Positions 33,101-42,300 of a DNA stretch of 64,000 bases are shown here, piece after piece (the first letter of the stretch is position 1; each line of letters opens with the position of its first letter). Source of the stretch: Lachnospiraceae bacterium (GTDB lineage Bacteria; Bacillota; Clostridia; Lachnospirales; Lachnospiraceae); the NCBI GenBank assembly GCA_910575255.1, contig CAJTEM010000025.1:1-64000 (forward strand), in the 5' to 3' direction. Below the pieces are notes generated by a model that was not told where the DNA came from, made no database searches, and saw only the letters and a list, made by a program, of their open reading frames with translations. A program made the position numbers and the translations under genes.

Positions 33101-36100
33101 CGCCGTACCCAACGGCGTTTTTGCTGGTGATCTGCCACTCGGCGGTGTAGGGGACATACTTGACCTCAATCTTCCCTTGCAGATAGTACGGGGTGTGGAA
33201 GGTTTCGTACATGAATTGCTGGATATAGTCTTTGTCAATCCAGGTAGCCCCCAGGCGCACCTCGATTTCCGATGCGTCCAAATCCTTGGGCTGGGCGGCG
33301 GTCAGTGCCTCCACATTGACAGAAAAGGCGGGGTCTTTGTCCGCCGCCCGCTGTGCCTGCCGCAGTTTCCGGCGCACGTTGCCGGAGAGGTATTCATCCG
33401 CTGTCACATAACGGGGCGATTCCCCCTCCGCCAGTGGTCCGGGCAGACGGAAGATCACGCCCCGCAGCTCCTGCGCCAATTCCTCCTGGGTTTTGCCGCT
33501 CAGTTCGGCCATGTACGCCATATCCACCTCGGCCTTTTCCGCGATGGAAACAGCCAGGGCTTCACTGGCGGTGTCCACCGCAGTAACGGCCTGATGGGGC
33601 TTGATGGTGCGCTTGGTGAACATATCCGCCTTTTGCTTCAGATGTCCGTCATCGTCAATGACTTCCAGCGCGCAGAGCAGATAATAGCTGGAATCATCGG
33701 CAAAGGCCAGCCGGTTCCCCCGGTCATTGATAAGCCCGTACTTTGCGGAAAATGCGTCATAGAGCCGGTTCAATTCGGCCTGGGTTTCACGGATTGCCGT
33801 ATCCGAAACAAAGCTGTCCATCTGCTGTGCGATGAGCTTCTGCACACAGTCCCGCAGTTCCACCAGCCCTTTTACGCGGGCCTCGGCGGTGGCGTTTAAG
33901 TCAGGGCGCACCATGCGGCTGTTTTCCCGATAGTACACCGCACCGTCCACAACGGTATAGGAATAGTTTTTTACATCAGGGTCAGCGGGGATAGAAGTAT
34001 CAATTTCTTCCCCCTCGCCCAGCTCCGGCAGTTCGGCCTCCTGGTAGGTCCCGCGAATGTACTTAACCGCATCGTGCAGCTGGTCGGAAAGTTCCAATCC
34101 CTCAATAGGAGCCACTGTATAATCCTGTTTTCCGTATTGGGTGCTTTGCGCGGTAGTGCGGCCCAGCACCATTTCCGGGTGGTCCAGAAAATAGCGGTTG
34201 ATGGTAAAATCATCTTCGGTCTGTCCGGTCTGCGTCCAATCCGGTGTAATGTCGATAGGACGGTCCCGTTTTTGCAGGAATATAATGTCGGATACCACTT
34301 CCGTTCCGGCATTGGCACGAAACGCATTGTTGGGCAGACGGATCGCGCCTAACAGCTCCGCCCGCTGCGCCAGATACCGGCGCACCGTAGAATCCTTGGA
34401 ATCCATCGTGTAGCGGCTGGTGACAAAGGCCACGACGCCGCCTGGACGCACCTGGTCCAATGATTTAGCGAAAAAGTAGTTATGAATGTTGAAGTTCAGC
34501 TTGTTATAGGCCCGGTCATTGACGGAATACTGGCCAAACGGCACATTTCCTACGGCTATATCATAGAAATCACGCCGGTCGGTGGTTTGAAAGCCTGCGA
34601 TGGTGATGTCTGCTTTGGGATAGAGCTGTTTTGCAATGCGCCCGGTGATGGAATCCAGCTCCACGCCGTACAGTTTGCTGCCCTGCATTTCCTCCGGCAG
34701 CATACCGAAGAAATTGCCCACACCGCAGGAGGGTTCCAGGATGTTGCCGGTCTGGAATCCCATTTTACCCACCGCTTCATAAATGGCCTGGATAACGGTA
34801 GGGCTGGTGTAATGGGCGTTTAAGGTAGTCCCTTTGGCGGCTTCATATTCCTCCGGGGACAGCGTTGCATAGAGTTCCGCAAACTCCTTGGCCCAGGCGG
34901 GCTTGCTCTCGTCAAAAGCGTCTGCCAGACCGCCCCAGCCCACATACCGGGAAAGGGTTTCCTGTTCTTCCGGCGTGGCCTGCCGGTTTTCAAACTCCAA
35001 TTCTTTCAGGAGATTGATTGCGTCCATGTTGGCCCGAAACTTTGCTTTTGGTCCTCCTTCGCCCAGGTGAATGTCGGTGATACGGAAGTTCCCGGCAGTC
35101 GGCTGGGAAGGGGTGGGTTCCGGTTCATCAAAGTGCAGCGTATGAATCTCTATATCGTAGGGCAGATGGTTCTGTTCGCCCGGATAACGGGTGACGGGGG
35201 TAATGGTGATCTGCGGCTCCGGCTCTGGCGCAGGGGGATTCCCAAAATCCGGCTGTTCCTCTGCCAGCTGTTCTTTTGGCTGTGCCGGTTCGTGGGAGAA
35301 TCCGTCCAGCTCCTGCTGGTAGAGGGCGCGCAGGGCAGCGGCAAGCGGCTCCCAGCTTTCATACATCGCTGCCAGCACCGTTTCATCTTCCCGCAGAATC
35401 TCCACTTCCATGCCGTTTGCGGAGGCCCGGTAATCCGCCGTATCTCCGGTTTCCAGCTGCATGGTTTCCACTGTACCGGAAAACCGCTGGGAAAGATGCT
35501 GGGCGACAGCCGGATTGCCTGCGCCGCTTCGGAGCAGCGCCGCTATATCCTCCTTTGCAGCCGTATCCAGCAAACCGCCATCCCCGGTCAGGACTTCCCG
35601 CAAATCCGGGGAAAACTGGTCCAGATCGGCGGGGAGATAGTCGGTGATGGCGCTGTTGCGCGGGTCCTGCCGGATGGCGCGTTCAAACTGTTCTTTACTT
35701 TCCGTCCGGTAAATAGGGTAAGCCAGCGCGGGGTCATTCAGCTGGACATAGCCCCGCTGCAAATCGGTGATGCGGTACTCGGTATCTTCCAGAAAAACAA
35801 AATCCCCTACACCATAGGCCGATGTCAGCGGGTCGCGGGGAAATGTTCCCGGTTCGTCCGCAGCGGGTGCGGCTGTTTCCTGTGCTGGTTCCTCTTGCCG
35901 GTCCGCCTTTATCTCTTGTGGTTCCAGCCCGGCCAGGAATTGCTCCGCAGCTTCTTCTCTTGAAAATGTCCGTACCGTTCCATCAGAGGCGGTATAGTAA
36001 TCATTGGTCTGATTATCCCAGACAGCAAACGCATCTTCCGGGTCGGGAAACGCATCGCTGGTCATAACAACGGAAAAGCGCGGTTCTGCTTCATCGGCGG

Positions 36101-39080
36101 CAATCTGTTCCACATCAGCCATGACCTGCTGAATAAAGGGGTCATTGTCCAGCTTTTCCGGTTCCACTACCTGCCCGTTTACAATGCCGCGCTGGGCCAG
36201 ATTTTCCCGGATTGCGATAGGGTCTATATCGTCCAGATTGTCCCGTTCAGCCTCTGTAAAAAAGCGGTCCTCTTTGATAAGCTGGGCGATCCGGCGCTGT
36301 ACCTTGGGCCAGGGCAGTTCCATTTCTTCGGGGCTTCCGGCGCGGACAATGAACAGGTTTGTATGTTCAGGACCGCCGTACTCCCTGGACAGCCATGCGG
36401 CGGTGTCTTTTTCCCTCCCATGCTCTTTCATATAGCGGACTACGGCCCGTTTGCTGTCCATATCGCCGTTCCATGCACAGAGGGCTTTGTCAATATCGTC
36501 CTGGGAGAGAGGGCGCAGAAGCTCATGGAGCTTTGGATAGGTTTCGGCAATCACCTCTTGATGCAGGCGGTGGCGGAACTCCGGCACATCCGAATACTGT
36601 TTGAGAAGCTGCATATTACCGGAGCCAAGAACCGCGCGGCGCACAGCGGCGTTGCCCTCAATCACAGCGTTTTCATGGTCAGTATGGCCGCAGGCGTTGC
36701 GGTATGCCGTATCCTCCATGATGGCGGCGGTCACAACCGGCTTGTACTGTTCCAGCACATCTTCCAGTGCGGGCTGGGGCGGTTCTGTTTCGGTTTCATG
36801 GACAGGAGCAGGCTGGCTCTGTGATTCTACAATGCCCGCCTCTGCCAGTTCCTTTTCTGCCTGGATTTTCTCATACTGTTCCCGTTCTGCTTCGGTCAGA
36901 TAACGGTCCTTTTGGATCAGGCCAGCAACCAGCTTCACGACCTTATCCCAGGTCAGGCGTACATCGTCACAGCCGTTTTTCTGGTAGCGCAGGCCCTTTC
37001 CATCGTGATCTTCGCCACTGTGCGTTGCACCGGACAGTGCGTGGGAGCGTCCGCCGGTTCCGTATTCCTGCCGGAGAAACGCGGTTTTTTCCTTGTCGGT
37101 ATGGGGCTGCTGGAAAAAGGCATAAATGCGCCCTTTGCCCCCGGCAAAACCGCTGCCGCCAGAAAGGGCCGCGCCGATCTCATCCTCCGTAATAAACTGC
37201 TTAACCGCAGGAACCTCTGCCATTTCAGATGAAAAGGCTTTGTGGGACAGTGACAGGTCTTTCAGGTTCTCCCAAATCTCCTTTGGCTTGTGGTAATGGA
37301 AACGCAGCAAGTTACGGTCTTGCGTATAGGCAGTCCAAAAGGCGGCATATTCTTCTGTGAGGGGCTGGCGGAAAGCCGGGTCACGCAGCTGCTCAGTGAG
37401 CCATGCGGATTCTTCTGGAAACCCGTTGCCCTTGATTTCTGACAGACTGGGTAAATATCCGGCTTCTCTGGCTTCATCGCTCAAATCGTGATACAGGTTC
37501 CAGAGCTTGTTGGCAAGGAGGGAGCGTTCATAACCCTCCGCCTCGGCAAGCTCCACATTGGAAGCAAATTGACCGGATTCCAGCAGCTCGCCAATTCGTT
37601 CCGCCGCGCCCTCCCAGGAAATGACCTGCGCGGATTTATCATAACGGGCGGATTTTCCATAAGAGAGATGGATTCCGTCCTCACCATACCAGACTGTGAT
37701 ACGGCCTGCATCGGTGGTAAAACCGTTACCGCCATGATAGAGGGATTGCAGGGCGGCGGCAATCTCCGGGACCGGCTTCTGCTTTTCAAATTCAGCTGTC
37801 ACGCGCTCCCGCAGACGGTCGGTATTGCCGCCCAGCCGCAGCACATGGTCGATGTCCTTTTGGGCAAAAGAAAAAGCAGAGGACGCTTTCACATTCTCTG
37901 CTTCATCAATATTCTGAATCTGTTCCGTTTCGGAAAGAAACAGGTTTAAGGTCAGCTGTTGATAAGTTCCGCCAGCAGAATCTCCTCCGCCTGGGCCTTG
38001 CAGCTGTTCATCAGGCCCACCCACTGCATCATGTCGCGGGCTTTCAGTTCCTCGGTCACGCCCGCCGCCTGCGCCAGTTTTGGCATCAGCTGCTCCAATC
38101 GGCTGTTCGCGGTCCGGTCGATCTCCAACAGGTGCGGGTACAGCTTCTCGCTCATCAGCAGACGGTTGTAAAGGATGGGCCGGTGTTCCTTCAAGTAGGT
38201 TTTCCGCATCCTGCCGTACTTGCCCAGGGGCGTTTCGGGCTGTTCTGTCAGTTGCAGGTTGGGAATCAGATAATCCCCGTTCTGAATGTAAGTTAAGGTG
38301 TTGTTCATTTTGCTGGCTCCTTTCTTTGTTGGCCTCTCGTTCCGCGTTTAGAATGGTTACGCCGATCTGCCGCAGCACCTGCTGGTTGATCTGGCTGACC
38401 GCCGTTCCCAGCGCCCCAACGGTGGCCGGTGTGTTGAAATCGAAAACCGGCATGAAATCCTCGTGGGTGAAATACTGCTCCGGGGCCAGCCCACAGCGGG
38501 ACATCAGGGAATAGGCGATGCTGACGGTGGCGGCGGCTTTGAATTGGACTTCGATGTTAAGTTCATCGTACTCCTCCAAAAAGGAATCGTCAACGATGTA
38601 GAGGAAGTCACGCCCGTTGTCCGCCCAGTATTCCCCGGCCAGCCTGCGGGCGATCTCGGTCAGCTGCCCGCCTAAATCATCGCCGCCCACCCCATACCGG
38701 TTTTCCAGCATGGCGGAGATGGAATCTATATGCCGTTCCTCCATCTTCCAGAGCCAGGGAGTGCGGGAGTGCGGGCGGGTTCCGGTGTCGGAGATGTCAA
38801 AGACATACCGCAGCCGGGTCCGGTCCCCGGAATCGTCCACCAGGGCGATGCCCTTGGAGCCGCGCCGGACATAGCGGCCCATCTTGTCATTCCACAGGTC
38901 ATACTCCGCACAGGCGGTAGCGTCCGGGCGCTGGGCGTAGATCATCAGCTGGTCATGGAACGGGTATTTGTAAAGCCTGGAGGCTGTGTCCAGAAACCGC
39001 ATCCACTCATTCCAGCTGGAAGTGAGCTGCACCGCCGCATGGTCGGCCATCTGTGCGTACATCTGCGCTTTGGTTGCCAT
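30174..39080 (-). CDS. Giant DNA methylase-SNF2 helicase fusion
   Basis: This 2968-residue DNA-processing protein starts with an ArdC-like ssDNA-binding region (SSWNEWMRFLDTASRLYKYP; MIYAQRPDATACAEYDLW), followed by a charged linker, ICE-specific LPD-type domains, an adenine-methylase-like fold near 1445-1515 (LEPSCGVGNFFG and NVPFG in place of NPPY/F), and an SNF2/DEAD-like helicase: HEVGAGKT near 2122, VDESHNYKNLF near 2286, GTPVSNSM, GSTQKMGAGTN and QRKGRIERQGN near 2640. A coiled coil closes the protein. The start MATKAQMYAQMADH lies behind GGAGGG. The NVPFG motif may mean an inactive methylase used for DNA binding. An intact tnpV gene lies within its linker in another frame. It is likely to protect or remodel transferred DNA. 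Confidence 0.93.
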   Translation of the reverse strand: MATKAQMYAQMADHAAVQLTSSWNEWMRFLDTASRLYKYPFHDQLMIYAQRPDATACAEYDLWNDKMGRYVRRGSKGIALVDDSGDRTRLRYVFDISDTGTRPHSRTPWLWKMEERHIDSISAMLENRYGVGGDDLGGQLTEIARRLAGEYWADNGRDFLYIVDDSFLEEYDELNIEVQFKAAATVSIAYSLMSRCGLAPEQYFTHEDFMPVFDFNTPATVGALGTAVSQINQQVLRQIGVTILNAEREANKERSQQNEQHLNLHSERGLSDSQPATDRTARNAPGQVRQDAENLLEGTPAHPLQPSADEREAVPAPVGDRPDREQPIGAADAKTGAGGGRDRGTESPRHDAVGGPDEQLQGPGGGDSAGGTYQQLTLNLFLSETEQIQNIDEAENVKASSAFSFAQKDIDHVLRLGGNTDRLRERVTAEFEKQKPVPEIAAALQSLYHGGNGFTTDAGRITVWYGEDGIHLSYGKSARYDKSAQVISWEGAAERIGELLESGQFASNVELAEAEGYERSLLANKLWNLYHDLSDEAREAGYLPSLSEIKGNGFPEESAWLTEQLRDPAFRQPLTEEYAAFWTAYTQDRNLLRFHYHKPKEIWENLKDLSLSHKAFSSEMAEVPAVKQFITEDEIGAALSGGSGFAGGKGRIYAFFQQPHTDKEKTAFLRQEYGTGGRSHALSGATHSGEDHDGKGLRYQKNGCDDVRLTWDKVVKLVAGLIQKDRYLTEAEREQYEKIQAEKELAEAGIVESQSQPAPVHETETEPPQPALEDVLEQYKPVVTAAIMEDTAYRNACGHTDHENAVIEGNAAVRRAVLGSGNMQLLKQYSDVPEFRHRLHQEVIAETYPKLHELLRPLSQDDIDKALCAWNGDMDSKRAVVRYMKEHGREKDTAAWLSREYGGPEHTNLFIVRAGSPEEMELPWPKVQRRIAQLIKEDRFFTEAERDNLDDIDPIAIRENLAQRGIVNGQVVEPEKLDNDPFIQQVMADVEQIAADEAEPRFSVVMTSDAFPDPEDAFAVWDNQTNDYYTASDGTVRTFSREEAAEQFLAGLEPQEIKADRQEEPAQETAAPAADEPGTFPRDPLTSAYGVGDFVFLEDTEYRITDLQRGYVQLNDPALAYPIYRTESKEQFERAIRQDPRNSAITDYLPADLDQFSPDLREVLTGDGGLLDTAAKEDIAALLRSGAGNPAVAQHLSQRFSGTVETMQLETGDTADYRASANGMEVEILREDETVLAAMYESWEPLAAALRALYQQELDGFSHEPAQPKEQLAEEQPDFGNPPAPEPEPQITITPVTRYPGEQNHLPYDIEIHTLHFDEPEPTPSQPTAGNFRITDIHLGEGGPKAKFRANMDAINLLKELEFENRQATPEEQETLSRYVGWGGLADAFDESKPAWAKEFAELYATLSPEEYEAAKGTTLNAHYTSPTVIQAIYEAVGKMGFQTGNILEPSCGVGNFFGMLPEEMQGSKLYGVELDSITGRIAKQLYPKADITIAGFQTTDRRDFYDIAVGNVPFGQYSVNDRAYNKLNFNIHNYFFAKSLDQVRPGGVVAFVTSRYTMDSKDSTVRRYLAQRAELLGAIRLPNNAFRANAGTEVVSDIIFLQKRDRPIDITPDWTQTGQTEDDFTINRYFLDHPEMVLGRTTAQSTQYGKQDYTVAPIEGLELSDQLHDAVKYIRGTYQEAELPELGEGEEIDTSIPADPDVKNYSYTVVDGAVYYRENSRMVRPDLNATAEARVKGLVELRDCVQKLIAQQMDSFVSDTAIRETQAELNRLYDAFSAKYGLINDRGNRLAFADDSSYYLLCALEVIDDDGHLKQKADMFTKRTIKPHQAVTAVDTASEALAVSIAEKAEVDMAYMAELSGKTQEELAQELRGVIFRLPGPLAEGESPRYVTADEYLSGNVRRKLRQAQRAADKDPAFSVNVEALTAAQPKDLDASEIEVRLGATWIDKDYIQQFMYETFHTPYYLQGKIEVKYVPYTAEWQITSKNAVGYGDVAANTTYGTDRANAYKILEDSLNLRDVRIYDTVEDAEGRERRVLNAKETTLAAQKQMAIREAFRDWIWKDPQRRQTLVRQYNEEMNSIRPREYDGQHIRFAGMNPEITLREHQKNAIAHVLYGGNTLLAHEVGAGKTFEMVAAAMESKRLGLCQKSLFVVPNHLTEQWASEFLRLYPSANILVTTKKDFESHNRKKFCARIATGDYDAVIIGHSQFERIPISRERQERLLREQINEITDGIAEVEASGGERFTVKQLERTKKSLEARLEKLQAEGRKDDVITFEQLGVDRLFVDESHNYKNLFLYTKMRNVAGLSTTDAQKSSDMFAKCRYMDEITGSRGVVFATGTPVSNSMTELYTIQRYLQYERLQELNMTHFDCWASRFGETVTALELAPEGTGYRARTRFSKFFNLPELMNLFKEVADIKTADQLDLPTPEVEYHNIVAKPTGHQQDMVKALSERAAKVHSGTVDPSTDNMLKITSDGRKLGLDQRIINPMLPDEPGTKVNQCVDNILQIWRDGQPEKLTQLVFCDISTPQAAGSKKVAKTLDNPILHALEQAVPEPEKPLAFTVYEDIRQKLIAQGMPASQIAFIHEANTEVRKKELFSKVRSGQVRVLLGSTQKMGAGTNVQDLLVALHDLDCPWRPGDLAQRKGRIERQGNQNPLVHVYRYVTEGTFDAYLWQTVENKQKFISQIMTSKSPVRSCDDVDETALSFAEIKALCAGDPRIKERMDLDVEVSRLKLMKADHQSKQYRLEDQLLKHFPEEIEKHKGFIQGLETDMETLAAHPHPTDGFTGMEVRGDTLTDKENAGAALLDACKEVKGSEPVQVGSYRGFAMFVTFDAFQKEYMLQLKGRMTHRTALGADPRGNLTRIDNALSQMPQRLESVKVQLDNLYQQQAAAKEEVGKAFPYEEELRVKNARLVELDMELNMDSKGQSRPEAAIAKRERPSVLEGLKRPIPPRSMEKKPRQQEQEAR
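37952..38308 (-). CDS. tnpV: TnpV protein overprinted within the helicase gene
   Basis: The complete 118-residue TnpV homologue includes YIQNGDYLIPNLQL, GKYGRMRKTYLKEHRPILYN, the helix LLEIDRTANSRLEQLMPKLA and AAGVTEELKARDMMQWVGLM. It lies on the same strand as the giant helicase but in a different frame, entirely inside it. A strong ribosome site, AAAGGAG, is 8 bases before its ATG. The helicase residues it overlaps (about 258-377) are a low-complexity Gly/Pro/Asp-rich linker, just what an overprinted frame would leave. Homology in both frames indicates both are translated. The function of TnpV is unknown. Confidence 0.82.
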   Translation of the reverse strand: MNNTLTYIQNGDYLIPNLQLTEQPETPLGKYGRMRKTYLKEHRPILYNRLLMSEKLYPHLLEIDRTANSRLEQLMPKLAQAAGVTEELKARDMMQWVGLMNSCKAQAEEILLAELINS

Positions 39081-39156
39081 TGTTTTCGGCCCTCCTTTCG
39101 GGTTTTGGATAAAAGGAAGGGGCGGCACAGCGCCAGCCCCTCCGGTCTGTTGGTTC

Positions 39157-39372
39157 CTATTCGTCAAAGTCCGGGTACAGTTCCAGACTGTCAAACTCCG
39201 CGTCCGTCATGGCGCGCAGCTTATGAAGGGCGCTGTCGGTCAGTTCCATCAGCTCCGTTTCCTCCGGCGAGAGATAGCCGCGCATCTCGGTCAGGCTCTC
39301 CATCAGTCCGGCGCGGGTTCCGGTGTTGTAAATGCACATCAGATTCATTTCTTCAAAGGTAAAGTGTCCCAT
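39157..39372 (-). CDS. Transposon-transfer-assisting (TTRAP) family small protein
   Basis: The 71-residue protein (MGHFTFEEMNLMCIYNTGTR onward) has the TTRAP pattern: FTxEExNLMCIYxTG at the N-terminus and LHKLRAMTDAEFDSLELYPD at the C-terminus, predicted all-helical. The family name comes from its presence in conjugative elements and no mechanism is known. It starts one base after the primase stop, behind GGGAGC. Confidence 0.85.
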   Translation of the reverse strand: MGHFTFEEMNLMCIYNTGTRAGLMESLTEMRGYLSPEETELMELTDSALHKLRAMTDAEFDSLELYPDFDE

Positions 39373-39373
39373 A

Positions 39374-42300
39374 TCAAAGCTCCCTTTCCGCGCTCTTTTT
39401 CGGCGCTGTCTTTTTGCTTTCCTGCTTCGGCTGCTGGTGGAGCTGTTCCACCACCGATTTCCGCTTGTCCCGTTCCTCCCGGTGGACCGCATCCGCCAAA
39501 TCCATCAGGGAGATCGGCTGGCCGCTTCTGGCCTGCTGTTCCAGCTGGGCTACGGTCGGCTCTTTGGGGCCGTTGTTGATGATCCCGTCAATCATGCCGT
39601 AATCGTCCTCCATAGACATTTCCGCATTTTTCAGCGGGTTCGCGTCAAGAAAACCGGTGATCTGCTGAAAGCCAAAGCTGTCGCAGTAATGACAGGATAA
39701 CGCGCCGTCCCTGCGGATGGCAACGATGTCGCTGACGCTCATGGAGGGGCTGTGATAGTCCCTGGGGTGTTCGTTGTTGAAGCGGTAGAACAGCTGCTCC
39801 GCCACAACCTCCGGCGTATCTTTGCCGGAAAGGGGCGCGGTGTAGATCAGGTTGTAATTCTCACGCTCCACCTCGCGCCCGATGGATTGGAGCCAGTCCA
39901 GCCCCTCAAAGCGGATTTCCCGCAGGCTGTCATCATCCTTTACCTGATAGATGGCAAAGCAGTCCCCCTCATGGGAGAGAAACGCCTGCTCCCGTTCCTG
40001 CTGGCGGTTCAGCCGGTCCTGCACCAGCGCGTCAAAGGCTGGGCTTTCCTCCCATTCCTCGCGGGAAAGGGCGAACACCGTACCGGGCAGCTGGGATTCA
40101 AATTCCTCCCGGTCAAAGAGCATTTCCGCGCCGCCCCCGTCCACCACCGCGTACACCGTCAAATCCTGCTCAAACAGTTCCAGCGCCCGCTCTTTGGAGA
40201 GGGGCAGCAAGTCCCCGTCCTGATAGCCGCAGTTTTTCAGATCGTCCTCCCGCATCGCCGGGTCTGGCATGGGGTATTCATCCAGCGTCTGCTCCGGCGC
40301 GTCGGGCAGCTGGGCGGCTTCTGCGGCATGGCCGATGGAATCCAGCGCCCGCGGGTTTTGGCTGGCGGGCAAAAGGGCGTATTCCCGTTCCTGCTCGGCG
40401 GTCAGCGGCTGGGGGTAGTCGATACAGCCAAAAACGGTGAGAGAATCCTGTTCCACCTTTACCGGCGCGGCAAGTTCAGTGATGGTTTTCCCGTCCATCA
40501 AAGGATAGGTTCCTACATTCAGAGATTCCTGGGTAATGTAATAGCGGAACATGGAGGGGTCCTGCTCCGGCAGTTCGGCGGGGATTTTCCAGGAGGGTTC
40601 CGGTTCAGGGCAAACCTCTTGATTCTCCGTATCGGCCTGCGGGCTTTCCGTCTGTATGGTTTCTTTTCCGGCGTCCTGCTCCGGCCCGGATTCCAGATCA
40701 ATGCCGCGCTCCTTGCAGACCTCCTGAAAATGGCGGTCAATATCGGCAATCAGAGTACCGGCGGTCTTGTTGATGGTTTCCAGGCTGGCCCGCAGTTCCT
40801 TCAGCTCCTTGCCCTGGCTCCAGTTCGCAATGTACCCAAAGCTGTTTGCGCCGGTCTGAATCCCAAAATATTGGCAGACCGCGTAGGAGATGCTCTCGGC
40901 CTCCACCTCCTCGGTGCGCCGGTCCTTTTTATGGTCCTGCAAAAACCGCTGGGCGGTCTTTTCGCCGCCGTTAAAGTCCAGGCCGGATTCATCGGTCAGC
41001 GGGAGATGCCCTTCCTCCGGCAGTTCCAGCGGCTTTGCGGTTATGACGGAACCGGCATGGTTGACCATAACCCGTTCCTCTACCGCAACCGGCGCACCGG
41101 GGTCATCGTCGGAACCGCGCAGGTCATAACAAAACAGTCCGTCCGGCAGATCGTCTGCGGCAATCCGCTCATTGGAGAACAGGGCTGGCTGTCCAAACAG
41201 CTCCACTTCCTGATACAAGGGCGCATCCGGGTTGTCCGGCACATCAAAGTTGTGCAGCTTGCTGTGGGCGATCTCATGGACAGCGGCGGAAACCGTCTGC
41301 ACCTCGCTCATGCCCTGGCGGATGGCGATGCGCTGCTCAATGGAAGAAAAATATCCGTCCGTATCCGCGTCCATTTCCTCAAACGCAAGGGGAACCGGGG
41401 CGGAGCGTTTCAGCGCCTCCATAAACGCCTCAAAGTGCCGGACATTCCCGAACAGGTCCGCCGCCAGGGAGGGCAGGGGCTTTCCGTCCGTCTGGCTCAC
41501 ATCAAAGACCTTGACCGGACGGAACAGCGGGATTTCCACCTCTTTTTCCTCCATGACCACCCTGCCGTTTGCGTCCAGCATTGGCGCGTGGGTGTCCGGG
41601 TCCAGCTTCTGCTCCTCGATTTTCTTCTTATAGGGGGTGGGCGCGATGATGGTGATGCCGCGCTCGCCCTTCTTCACATGGCGCTCAAACTGGTTCTTCC
41701 ACTTGTTATAGCCAGCCACAAGGGTTGCGTCCGGCTTCTGCATATAGATCAGCATGGTATTATTGACCGAGTAGCGGTGGAACCGGGACATCACCGACAG
41801 ATAGCGCATATACTTTTCGCTCTCAAACAGTTCCTTGATGTTCTGCTCAATGCCCTCGGTGATTTCCCGCAATCGCTCCCGGTTGGTAGGTTTCTCTGCC
41901 ATTTCCTTGTTTCTCCTTTCCAAATCCATGATTTTTGTTAGGTGTTCTGCAATCCATGTTTTTTGTTCCTCGATGCCATCCTCCATCAGAAAGTCCAGAA
42001 GATACTCCACATAGTCCTTTTGGTGCAGCGCCTCCACAAAAAGGGGGTGCGGTTCATCCTCCGGGGTCAGGGGCGCAAGGCCGGTTTCCCAGCCCCGCAG
42101 CAGATGAGCGTAGTCTGCCAGAGCGCGGAAACACCGCTGTTTTGATTCCCGGAATTTCTGCGCTTCTGACTTTTGACGGACATAGGTTTTCTTCGGGGGC
42201 GCCTGGCTGTCATAGAGCAGGCCAAAATCCTGGGCCAGTTTTTCCGCCGCCTCTTTGGGAGAAAGATTATAGAGCTTGGCGGCAAAGTCGATCACATCAC

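Noticed and set aside
39752-41941. A 729-codon open frame on the + strand opposite the LtrC-like primase
   Set aside because: It is the mirror frame of a GC-rich coding gene, has no recognisable domain or ribosome site, and the - strand gene has clear zinc-finger, ArdC-like and HExxH motifs.
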